This document shows positions 26,105 to 36,396 of a stretch of 64,000 nucleotides of DNA, in pieces. The notes below the pieces were generated by a model. It had not been told where the DNA came from, did not search any database, and saw only the letters and a program-made list of their open reading frames with translations. The DNA lies in NCBI GenBank assembly GCA_022432975.1, contig CM039502.1, forward strand, positions 24,450,383-24,514,382. The letters are read 5' to 3'. The number at the start of each line of letters is the position of its first letter. Position 1 is the stretch's first letter. The position numbers and the translations under genes are program-made. Origin of the DNA: Begonia masoniana (lineage: Eukaryota > Streptophyta > Magnoliopsida > Cucurbitales > Begoniaceae).

Positions 26105-26945
26105 ACCCTTTTGACGTTTTTTTTTTTAAATTTTTCTTTTAATAGTTCTTAGGGTAATTACCATAAAAAACAACTCATAGTATTGATTTTTTAAAAAAAA
26201 AACTTCAAACTTTCAATCTTAACAATTTAAACCTTAAACTATTAAAAACCTAACAAAACAAATCTTGCCAGTCGGCCGATCTCCGTCTGTTCTCAAAAAA
26301 CGTCATCGAACGGACGACCGTTCTACAACAAACGGTCGTCCGTTATTTCCAGTGTTACGTAGCACTTGACACAATGGATCAGATGCACAGTTTAGATGTG
26401 AACACCCTCCGTTGCATCTGCGGTGCATGATACTCAAGAACGGTCGGCTGTTTCCGGAGAACAGCCGACCGTTCTCTTGCAAACAGCCGACCGTTCTTCT
26501 AGAACAGCCACCCGTTATGCGAGAACAACCGACTGTTCCGAGATATTGACCCTCCGTTTGTAAACTGAGGGTAGAGAACGGTCGACTGTTCACGATAATC
26601 GTCTAACCATTCTCGAGAACAGCCGAGCGTGTTGGGCTATTGACCCTCCGTACTGAATTGAACGGTCGGACGTTCTACAACAACAGCTGATCATTATTAG
26701 AGAACGGACAACTGTTGTGCCCTATTGACCCTTCGTTCATGAAATTAGGGCTGAGAACATGACACTAAAATGGACGTTCTACGACACATATCGTTTGATA
26801 TTTTTCTTTAAATTTTTATAATGTGTAATGTAAGTATATTTTATGATTTAATTCACTAAAATGATAATAAATCGTATAAGTGCTAGAAAATCACGAGAAA
26901 GAGGATGTATGATGAAGAGGATGTATGAAGAGGATGTATGACTTT
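26105..26945. repeat. Array of degenerate GGTCGGCTGTT-type motifs, upstream flank of Gypsy A
   Basis: After an A-rich stretch, about 26275-26720 contains many alternating-orientation copies of a motif near GAACGGTCGGCTGTTC (reverse GAACAGCCGACCGTTC), with a spacer motif TATTGACCCTCCGT. The whole block is homologous, in reverse orientation, to 51300-51600. From about 26890 short duplications of GAAGAGGATGTATGA mark the broken start of LTR1. No coding content. Confidence 0.65.
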
Positions 26946-28432
26946 GGGAACTAATCCGCCTCTTAATCGATGAAGAGGATGTATGACTTTGGGAAATTGA
27001 TCCGCTTCCCAATAGAATATAGGATCAGATCAACTGTTAAGGGAACTAATCCGCCCCTTAATCGATGAAGAGGATGTATAACTTTGGGAAATTGATCCCA
27101 CTCCCAATGGAACCGAGAGATCAGATTATGTACGAATGAAATCACAACTGAGTTGAGAAAGTAGAAATTGCATAAATAGGATTTATGTTTCAGCATTTCA
27201 TTTCATTAATGCTCTACTTATTTAGCATTAGGCTAATAGATGAGTTTTGTGATGTAGGTGCTGAGTTTCCAACAGGTGATTTCTCTGAGTTTACAGGAGA
27301 ATAGGCGATGTTGATGGAGCACATCTATGCCACGGTCTGGTACTCTGATGAGGCGGTTTAACAAATGTCAGTTTGTGAAGTCTCAGTGGTTAAGTGTTTT
27401 GTTGAAGTGTGCTGAGGATTTTAATAACAGCAGTAGTTTTGATGTTTTTAACACCTCTGTGGTTTTCTTGTTCTGATTATGAAAACATGATTTGGTTTTA
27501 GATGTAGTTGCTTTGCTGGATTTTTAGAAAGTTGTGAACTAATGTTCAGTTTACTTTTGCTGAGAATTTTGAAGACAGTGATAGCCTTAGTATTTCAGTT
27601 ATGTTTCTTTTTTTTGGGGATTTTTCTAGAAAGATTACTTGATGATTATAATTAGGTCTTTTACTGAATTTTGGAGCAAATTTGTGGATTTGAGCTATTT
27701 TGAATGATTACAGTGAATTTACAAGTTCTTTTAGCAGTCAGAGTTGTTCTTTGTTTTGAGTGATATTGTCTATCGGTGGATGTTGAGTGTTACTGTTCAC
27801 CGGTGGATGTTGTCTATCGATGGATGCTGAGTGCTACTGTTCACTGGTGGATGTAGTCTATCGGTGGATGCTGAGTGTTACTGTTCACCGGTGGATGTAG
27901 TCTATCGGTGGATGTTAAGTGTTACTGTTCATCTGTGGATGTTGTCTATCGGTGGATGTGGAGTGTTACTGTTTACCGGTGGATGTTGTCTATCGGTGAA
28001 TGCTGAGGGTTACTGTCGTTTTAAGGATTCGATCGATAGACGTGAGCGGTGGATGTGGGTAGTCGACATGTCGTTCGACTGACACTGTTTAGCGGTAGAT
28101 GTCTTTTGTTTCTTGAGCGGTGGATGTGGGTAGTCGACGTGTTGTCGACTGACACTGTTTAGCGGTAGATATCCTTTGTTTCTATATCTACCGCTGGAAC
28201 TATTCAGCAGTAGAGGTGTTCTGTTTTCTTTTGGTTTCTTTCAACTGATTGACTGTAATATTTTAATTAATTAATAAATGTTGTTTTATACAAATGGTTT
28301 TCCGCTGCAAGTATTTACGTTTAAGGATCAAATTTTGATCGTTGAGTGAAATTTTAAAATTTTCTCAAAATGTCATAATTCGGTTAAGCATTTTGCGTAG
28401 CGAACCGGGTTCAAAAAACTCGGGGCGTTACA
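26946..28432 (+). mobile_element. Gypsy A LTR1, 5'-truncated
   Basis: Homologous to the downstream half of LTR2 and LTR3 and ends CTCGGGGCGTTACA at 28432, immediately before the primer binding site. The first ~0.7 kb of the LTR is missing. It retains both insertion sites that are occupied in the sister LTRs as empty sites (GAAGACAGTGATAGCC near 27571 and GGATGTTGAGTGTTAC near 27778). It contains the GGTGGATGT motif array. Confidence 0.85.
27765..28190 (+). repeat. GGTGGATGT motif array in LTR1
   Basis: Repeats alternate TCTATCGGTGGATGT and TGTTCACCGGTGGATGT with spacers GAGTGTTACTG. They pass into GAGCGGTGGATGTGGGTAGT and finally the inverted form TCTACCGCTGGAAC. Corresponding arrays lie at 35713-36180 (LTR2) and, split by an insertion, at 41153-41170 plus 46974-47420 (LTR3). 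Copy number varies slightly between LTRs. Confidence 0.85.
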
Positions 28433-31400
28433 GTTTGGTATCAGAGACATTTTGTTAAACCGTTCAAAAGATTACTCATCAGTACCGATCGTCGCATGGG
28501 AGCACTCCAACAACTGTAAGTGTTTATGTTTACCTTAGTTATTAGATATTTATGAGAGTAATTAACCTTGTCCAGGGATATAGCAAAATGCCTAGACGAC
28601 TAGGAAGACCAAGAGTATCAAGTATAGGGCCAGAATTGAGCAGTGGGGAGGGTTTGATTGTGATCAGACAGTTAACAGAATTAGTGCACCTACAGTCTGA
28701 GCAGATAAGTACACTGTTGAATAGAGAAGTACAAAGAATGAAAAGGATTAGTGAGGGCCAGAATAACCATGGAAGAGGAAAGAAGATGCAGAATACCAGG
28801 AAGTTTCCTCAGTGTCCTATATGTTTGAAGAATCACCTAGGCGAGTGCAGAATTAGTTCGAGAAAGTGTTTCAACTGTGATGAAGTTGGACACAAGTTCA
28901 AAGGCTGCCCAAAGCCTAGGGTTGTTCGGTGCTTTAACTGCAATGATGTGGGCCATGTTAACAGGAATTGCCCAGCTCTAAAGAAGGGTGCTGCTAAAGT
29001 GAAACCGAGGATATCCACTATGATTGAGTCGAGTGTCGATGACCAGCCAGCAGAGGCGTCAGGTACGATACTGATTAATTCAGAGTCTGCTTAAAGTTAG
29101 TTAAAGTGAAGTCAGTATTTGGGAAGACTATTGAGTGCTATGACGAATAACTTAGAATGGTTTAAATTAGAGACCCAAGGGTTTGGTAGTACTAAGGAGT
29201 GATCGAAATTTAGTGGAACATTTAGAAATGAGTGGTTGTAAGACGAGCTAAGGGAAGAGAAGTGTTAAAATATGTCTTATGACATAGTAGAAGAATTTAA
29301 AGAGGATGAAGTAGCTATCTTATAATCTACTCCCTTTGAAGCAACAATTAAGTCCTATTTAGACGAAATAGCTAGTATTTAAGATCCAAATCAGCCGAGT
29401 GGTTCATTATTCATGGGGTTGAAAATGGAAGATGGATGACTAGAATACTTACCTTATATTCGGAATGTAGGATAGGATGTTCATTACCGAGGAAGCATTA
29501 CTAGGAATTTGGAATTTAGGACAAACAAAAGTGACACTCTAAATTGTCGACCTACAATCGGTAAGTTCTAAGTTAAGAGAAAATAATAATATAAACCTGA
29601 ATATTTTAGACCCATAAAAGTTGACAGTCCCAAGGTGAGAAATTACATTCAAGACTCTAATTGAGGTTAATGGTTGGGAAGATATGAATAATAACAAATT
29701 TTGAGGATGTAATTTATCACTAAGAAGTTGGGGACTTATGTCTTAGTTTGTGGAAAGGTGTACGTTTTTAGGTAGTGAAAGGAGCCGTCGGGTTAGACGT
29801 TATTTTTAAGAATTGAAATTTATTGTTCGAGTACTTAGAAGTTGGGTTTGTTTGGAGACTTAAGGCAAGAATGTTCCTCCTACGTATGTAGCGTAGCTGC
29901 ATTGAGGAAATTTGGAGGATTTGGAAATAGAAAATTTAAGGGTTGAATGAATTTGTTTCAGGGGACTTAGGGATAAAACTATGTCTGATAATTTTGAAAG
30001 TTGAGGTTATAGTGGATTGAGTGAAGCTAAAGAAATTGTAAATCGCTGAATGTAAGAAGGGTACAGTTATGATGATTTAATATAGACCGAAGGAAAACTC
30101 AGTGGTATTTGGAGATGAATGAGGTAAGAGTTAGTCAAATGTAATGAATGTAGATATGGAAGTTCGGGGAGAAAATTGAAGACTGGGGGTGATTTTATGT
30201 GCTGCTTCGTGCGGAATTGAACGGACTTAATTAAATAAAACTAGAGCTGAACCTAAGTTAAAGGAGTTTGAGTGCTTAAGTTATAATTGATTGAGTTGTA
30301 GTCATTGAATGCATGAGTGGTTGAGTGTCGAGGTACATAGTTAGAGTTGTTTGAACTTTGGAGACTTAGGGATCGCCAGAGATCAATAGGTGACTAAGGT
30401 TATAGTAGAATCGAAACGAGTGTTACGAGCAAAGTTATTATAAAGGAACTGGAGTGTACCACCGGGAAAATGTTATTCGGGAGATATAAGTTTGGGTGTG
30501 TATAGGATTTCTAACGCCTGTATAATGATGGGACATGTATGAAGATTTGTGGATGACCTCTTTGAAAAGGAGTGATACACTGAGTATTCGAGTGAAAGAC
30601 TACAGATTTAGTTATCGATGCAGAAAAAGGAAGTAAAGATTTAGTTACAAGAATGTTAGGTTGTCAGACAGTTTTGTAAAAGATGTGTGACGGGGTAGAA
30701 ATTGATGATATAAGATTGAGTACGTAAAATAAGTGATTTAGGATAGGTTGGAATTTATATCATTCGGGTAATGGGTGAAACAGGAGGGAAATTGTATGGG
30801 TTTTGGATGAGTATTCCTGTAAGAAAGTCAATGTCCTAGTCCGTGGACGAATGAAGTATGTGGACAAGAACTGTCGTCCACATCGTTTTCTGCTTCTGTC
30901 GTCCACGTTACCGTATGCTTCTGTTGTCCACGTATCTGCTATTTCAAATGTCCATTCTGCCTCTCAGTTCTGTCGTCCATCCTTTTGATGAAACCCAAGC
31001 GGAATTAAATGTTGAGCTAGGATATGACGTTGATCGAAACTAGGTTTCATTGTTTTTCTTGAAATGTAAATTAAGTTATATTTTAGTACAAGGTTTATAC
31101 CTCCCGCTGAATAAGGTATATAGTCTTTATATAAGGATAGATGTGAATGAAATGAGACGTTCACAAAATTTTTTTTTAAGAATAGTAGAAGGGTAAATTT
31201 AAGGGACGTTACAGATTGAGCTGTTTTCTTTCTGTGGCTTTAGTAACTTGGAGTAGAGAGAGATTTATAAGAGGAATGAAGAAGGGGATTGATGAGGAGG
31301 GCACAGGCAGTTAGGGAGTTATCCAAACCCGCAGAATGTTGGATGTTATGAGTGGTCCCCATGGTTTAGCAGAACATTGAGATCCAACTTACTTTTATAC

Positions 31401-31657
31401 ACAAGGAGAAATCAGTGGAAATTCTAGATTATGCAGTGAAGGTTTTACGCAACAAGGAAATTACGGATAAGAATGTTATGTGAGCTACAACAAGGTTGCA
31501 TAATGGGGAGCTAAAAGAATATTTAGAACCCGAGTTGGATGTAGAGACTCAATGTATACCTTGATGGAATAGTTGATGGATTGAGTATTGAGAGCTTAAG
31601 TTTGGGAATAACCAAGCCACGAATTTTGAGAACAAAATTCTTTTAAGGAGGGTAGAT
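28433..31657 (+). mobile_element. Gypsy A internal region 1 (non-autonomous)
   Basis: Starts with a primer binding site TGGTATCAGAGAC (about 28436-28448, tRNA-iMet type) just after LTR1 and ends with the purine-rich AAGGAGGGTAGA before LTR2. Its only sizeable open frame is the zinc-knuckle protein at its 5' end. The remaining ~2.5 kb has stops in all frames and no recognisable protease, reverse transcriptase or integrase motif. Near 30840-30975 there is a small cluster of TGTCGTCCAC motifs. It has the organisation of a non-autonomous derivative of a Ty3/Gypsy element. Confidence 0.8.
28552..29094 (+). CDS. Zinc-knuckle Gag-like protein of Gypsy A
   Basis: 180 residues if started at 28552, or from the ATG at 28588 (MPRRLGRPR), which I think is likelier because it follows the leader directly. 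The middle is basic and Gln/Glu-rich. The C-terminal half has the Gypsy zinc-knuckle set: CPICLKNHLGEC, then CFNCDEVGHKFKGC and CFNCNDVGHVNRNC, the last two being CX2CX4HX4C. The capsid part of a normal Gag (about 200 residues) is missing, and no protease follows. It could bind element RNA for packaging by a helper element (inference). Confidence 0.75.
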   Translation: MRVINLVQGYSKMPRRLGRPRVSSIGPELSSGEGLIVIRQLTELVHLQSEQISTLLNREVQRMKRISEGQNNHGRGKKMQNTRKFPQCPICLKNHLGECRISSRKCFNCDEVGHKFKGCPKPRVVRCFNCNDVGHVNRNCPALKKGAAKVKPRISTMIESSVDDQPAEASGTILINSESA

Positions 31658-33993
31658 TGTAACACCCGGTTCCATCGAACCGATTTTACCTTATCAACTA
31701 ATAGTGTACATTTTATGGATGAAATTGGGAGAATTATTGATTAGATTAATGAGTGACTAAATAAGGGCAAAATGGTAAATAAAGATCTATAGTGGATAAC
31801 GTATTTAAGCGAGGGTTTAATGAGGTTTAGCTGCCACTGTTTCTCATTTCCTTTTTCAGCTCTTAGCTCAGCAGAGTGCTCTGAGAGATTTCTCCTCCAA
31901 TTTCTTCAGCGATTTCTCCAGCCTAGGTGAGTTTCCTTCATTTACCTTGTGTTTTAGTGGCGAGATAACATAAGGTGTACAATGTGTGTGTGCTGGGAAT
32001 GCCGTGAATGAGATTAGATTCGGGTTTTGGTGAAAAATCGAGAATCCACGATTATCAGAGTTCCAAACTAGTTCTTTAGATGTCTGGTTGATTTAGGATT
32101 AAGTTTAGTGAAGATTTGATTAATGTTATGTTTATGGCTTTAGGTGAGCAAACTTCTGAGGTAGCTTACAACCTAGCAGTTCCAAGAAGCCAGGTAAGTG
32201 GAGTATGTGTGTGCCTTCGGGCCTACGTCACAAAACAGTAGGTTTATGCTTGTTTGAATGTTTTCTGTATGTCATGTATCATGTTTTTGGAAAGAACACA
32301 AAAATGAAATTACATGTAATGACATGGTAAGGCATGAACAGATTGTAATAGACCAACTGTTAAGGAAACTAATCCGCCCCTTAATCGATGAAGAGGATGT
32401 ATGACTTTGAAAAATTGATTCGCTTCCCAATAGAATATAGGATCAGATCAACTGTTAAGGGAACTAATCCGCCCCTTAATCGATGAAGTGGATGTATAAC
32501 TTTAGGAAATTGATCCCACTCCCAATGGAACCTAGGGATCAGATTATGTACGAATGAAATCACAACTAAGTTGAGAAAGTAGAAATTGCATAAATAGGAT
32601 TTATGTTTCAGCATTTCATTTCATTAATGCTCTACGTATTTAGCATTAGGCTGATAGATGAGTTTTGTGATGTAGGTGCTGAGTTTCCAACAGGTGATTT
32701 CTCTGAGTTTACAGGAGAATAGGCGATGTTGATGGAGCACATCTATGCCACGATCTGGTACTCTGATGAGGCGGTTTAACAAATGTCAGTTTGTGAAGTC
32801 TCAGTAGTTAAGTGTTTTGTTGAAGTGTGCTGAGGATTTTAATAACAGCAGTAGTTTTGATGTTTTTAACATCTCTGTGGTTTTCTTGTTCTGATTATGA
32901 AAACATGATTTGGTTTTAGATGTAGTTGCTTTGCTGGATTTTTAGAAAGTTGTGAACTAATGTCCAGTTTACTTTTGCTAAGAATTTTGAAGACAGTGTG
33001 TAACACCCGACAACTTCGGTCAGGTGATTTTCTCAATAGAATTAACTGTCACCTGTTTATTTTTTTTTAACCTTTTGATTTAATGTCTTAATGCCAAGTT
33101 TTTATGTATTTTGTCTTAAACTTGTGCGGTGGCAGATTGGTAATAAAGTGGGATTTTGGCTTATATAAATAGAATAAGGAAATCCTTAAACCTCTCAAAA
33201 ACCTCATTGTAGCCGTCACACTTTCCTCTTCGATTTCTCCACACTCTCCAGAGCTCTCTCTCAGCCAGCGACTTCTCCACCAGCGAGCGATTTCTCCTGT
33301 ATCCACTCCGATAACCCACATTCGAGGTAAGGTTCTGACAATGTAGTTGTTGGAAAAGTTATTTAGAGCTCTGCTTTTAGCTAGAAACCCGCAGTCCGGA
33401 TTTTGTTATGACAGAGTAAAATAGGAACATTGTTAAGCTGAGTTTGGTAATAGCATTGCCGATTTGAATCTGAACTTTTGACAACCGACTGTAAATAACT
33501 GCTAGGTTGAATCCGAATGTCTGGAATCTTGGAGCTTAACCCACGCACCCAAGGTGCTTGATGGAAAAGACTAAGAAATACAGAGTTTAGGATGACATTT
33601 AGTTAGGACCTTATTAGTTTTTGAGTTTAAGTTATTTAACTACGAATATGAAATGTCATAGGCAAGGAAAGCTCAAGTGAAGGTGCTGCTCAGCTAAGGA
33701 ATCCAGATAAGTGAATGTATTAAGATTTCCGGCCACTAGGGCCCTACATCGCAAGGGTATTAGGAAATCATTGAGATGTCTGTCTGTTGACTATGACTAG
33801 TTATTGCCATGATATGAAGAATTTGTGTAAGAAGATGTTAAGTTACAGGATGTTTTGCTTGTCCTTATGGTATGACTTCTCTCTGTGAACTTCATGTTTA
33901 TGCATTGAGTCCACGTTTATGACTGAGTTAAGAACATGAAAAGTAAATGTAATCATGATTAAGTGCAGGACGGGGAAAAGAGACTATGACAAG

Positions 33994-34173
33994 TATAGCT
34001 CGCGGATTCTCCCCCTGGTGGAGGCCGAGTTGATGATATGTATGGCTCGCGAATTCTCCCACTGGTGGAGGCCGAGTTGATGATATGTATGGCTCGCGAA
34101 TTCTCCCACTGGTGGAGGCCGAGTTGATGATATGTATGGCTCGCGAATTCTCCCACTGGTGGAGGCCGAGTTA
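33994..34173 (+). repeat. Four 47-bp units in the family C solo LTR
   Basis: Units of the type TGGCTCGCGAATTCTCCCAC followed by TGGTGGAGGCCGAGTTGATG, four copies, the first slightly diverged. The same unit, reversed, is amplified to 28 copies at 44609-45924. Confidence 0.9.
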
Positions 34174-34734
34174 GTCGTTACTATGATTGCCGCGATAGGC
34201 AAATGACTATGTACCCCTGTCTTTCTCCCTCGTCTCCTGCCTTAATACATGCTATGTAAATAATGAAAATGAGCATGAATGAAGAAAGATTTACGGACTT
34301 ATGTTTATTAATTTGTACACTCATGTATGTCTGCCAGCATGCATTCCTTACTAAGCATTAGGCTTATAGTTAAACCTTATGGTGTAGGTGAAGAAGGTTC
34401 AGGTGAGGATGCTATGTTCAAAGAGAATGTTTAAAGCTGGTTGCTGGAGGATGCTCAGAATGACAGTGCAGGACTGGAGAGGCGATTTATGACCCTTGGT
34501 TATGCTCATAGTATGTCGGTGGTTTATATGATAAAGAAGGTCTAAGTGGATTAAGATTTCTTATAACAATGGAGTCTGAATTAGCTGATTTAAAATTCGG
34601 AATCTGTTAGGGATTTTAAGGACCAATGAATGGTCTGCTTTACTTAAGTCTTCCGTTATCTATACTCTGAATGAATTGTAGTTTATCAGTAAGGTTTATG
34701 TTCAAGTTGAGCTATATAAATGTTGGAATGAGTT

Positions 34735-35375
34735 CTGTCGTAGAAGTTTCTATCGATGGAAACTAAGTTAGCGTTTTCTACCGGTAGATGTGGTTTAGCT
34801 ATCGGTAGAAGTCGAGATAATTTTTCCCTTTCGGAAGGTGAAATCTGTGGTGTTAATGAGGCACGTGAGAGGCTCGTGTCGAGCGGGCAGAAATAAAGTG
34901 TCATGTCATCGGCAGAAGTAGAGTATTTTGTCATCGGCAGTTGTAGGTATTTATGTCATCGGCAGATGTAGAGTATTACGTCATCGGCAGAAGTAGAGTG
35001 TTATGCCATCGGTAGAAGTAGAGTATTTTGTCATCGACAGATGTAGGTATTTATGTCATCGGCAGATGTAGTGCATTTTTCCACCGGAAGATGTAAGAGA
35101 TATTTTGTCGTTAAAGCTACCGGAAGATGTCTTCTTGATCGTTGTTCATTAATGGACACGTGATCTGCACATGTTCACCAGTAGATGTATTAGGAAGTTT
35201 GTCGTTAGTGCCCGGATGAGGTGTTTTCTATCGGTAGATGAAGCCTGTTTTTCATCGGCAGATGTTGTGTCTGTGACTATCGGCAGATGCCGCTTAAAAG
35301 AGGTGTAGAAAAGAGGTGTTGCGTGGCTGGCACGTGACCATCGGTCGATGTGAGCCTAGGACTCCATCGGCAGAT
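34735..35375 (+). repeat. Degenerate ATCGGCAGATGTAG motif array
   Basis: More than a dozen copies of a short motif (TCATCGGCAGATGTAG, also ACCGGAAGATGT and ATCGGTAGAAG), at irregular spacing of about 20-40 bp, with several CACGTGA sites nearby. It occupies the part of the solo LTR where its sibling has the 77-bp satellite. Confidence 0.7.
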
Positions 35376-36396
35376 GTATTAAGATGTGTTTCCAAATAAA
35401 AATAATAATATAAAAGTAAACGCACCGTTAATGAATAAGATGCATGAAGCATGAACCGAATGATTAGGAGATTAAGAATGGTGATCACGTGACGGCTCCT
35501 AGCCGGGGTCGTTACACAGTGATAGCCTTAGTATTTCGGTTATGTTTCTTTTTTTTTTTTTGGGATTTTTTCTGGAAAGATTACTTGATGATTATAATTA
35601 GGTCTTTTACTGAATTTTGGAGCAAATTTGTGGATTTGAGCTATTTTGAATGATTACAGTGAATTTACAACTTCTTTTAGCAGTCAGAGTTGTTCTTTGT
35701 TTTGAGTGTTATTGTCTATCGGTGGATGTTGAGTGTTACTGTTCACCAGTGGATGTTGTCTATCGGTGGATGCTGAGTGCTACTGTTCACCAGTGGATGT
35801 AGTCTATCGGTGGATGCTGAGTGTTACTGTTGACCGGTGGATGTAGTCTATCGGTGGATGTTGTGTGTTACTGTTCACCGGTGGATGTTGTCTATCTGTG
35901 GATGTAGCCTATCGGTGGATGTGGAGTGTTACTGTTTACCGGTGGATGTTGTCTATTGTGGGATGCTGAGGGTTACTGTCATTCGAAGGATTTGATCGGT
36001 GGACGTGAGCGGTGGATGTGGGTAGTCGATATTTCGTTCGACTGACACTGTTTAGCGGTAGATGTCTTTTGTTTCTTGAGCGGTGGATGTGGGTAGTTGA
36101 CGTGTCGTTCGACTGACACTGTTTAGCGGTAGATATCCTTTGTTTCTATATCTACCGCTGGAACTATTCAGCAGTAGAGGTGTTCTATTTTCTTTTGTTT
36201 TCTTTCAATCGATTGACTGTAATATTTTAATTAATTAATAAATATTGTTTTATACAAATAGTTTTCCGCTGCAAGTATTTATGTTTAAGGATCAAATTTT
36301 GATTGTTGAGTGAAATTTTAAAATTTTCTCAAAATTTCATAGTTCGGTTCAGCATTTTGCGTAGCGAACCGGGTTCAGATAACTCGGGGCGTTACA

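Larger units (their letters stand above)
32999..35516 (+). mobile_element. Nested solo LTR, family C (2.5 kb)
   Basis: Starts TGTAACACCCGACAAC and ends CCGGGGTCGTTACA, with TSD CAGTG on both sides (32994-32998 and 35517-35521). The uninterrupted site is visible in LTR1 and LTR3. No primer binding site, polypurine tract or second LTR is present, so it is a solo LTR. A TATA box (GGCTTATATAAATAG near 33162) is followed by pyrimidine-rich leader and a donor-like CGAGGTAAGG. It carries four 47-bp units (33994-34173) and a looser CATCGGCAGATGTAG motif array (about 34735-35375). Confidence 0.88.
31658..36396 (+). mobile_element. Gypsy A LTR2, interrupted by a nested solo LTR
   Basis: Begins TGTAACACCCGGTTCC at 31658 and ends GGGGCGTTACA at 36396. 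Without the insertion at 32999-35516 it is about 2.2 kb. It serves as 3' LTR of internal region 1 and 5' LTR of internal region 2. A leader-like segment with CAGCTCTTAGCTCAGCAGAG and a potential splice donor (CTAGGTGAGT near 31925) follows a weak TATA (GTATTTAAG near 31802). Confidence 0.88.

Noticed and set aside
25574..26114. Arg/Pro-rich frames in the hAT element
   Set aside because: Composition reflects GC-rich subterminal repeats of CCGGACC; no transposase or other domain.
30803..31043. Short frames conserved in both Gypsy A internal regions (also 38770-39010)
   Set aside because: Conservation follows from the recent tandem duplication; frames are short, overlap one another, and one begins at a TTG.
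33959..34202. Overlapping repeat-containing frames across the four 47-bp units
   Set aside because: The period is not a multiple of three, so the frames cycle; the 28-unit sibling array supports satellite status.
34686..34934. Frame in family C solo LTR
   Set aside because: Falls in the motif array and leader of a solo LTR, without homologous frame in the sibling.
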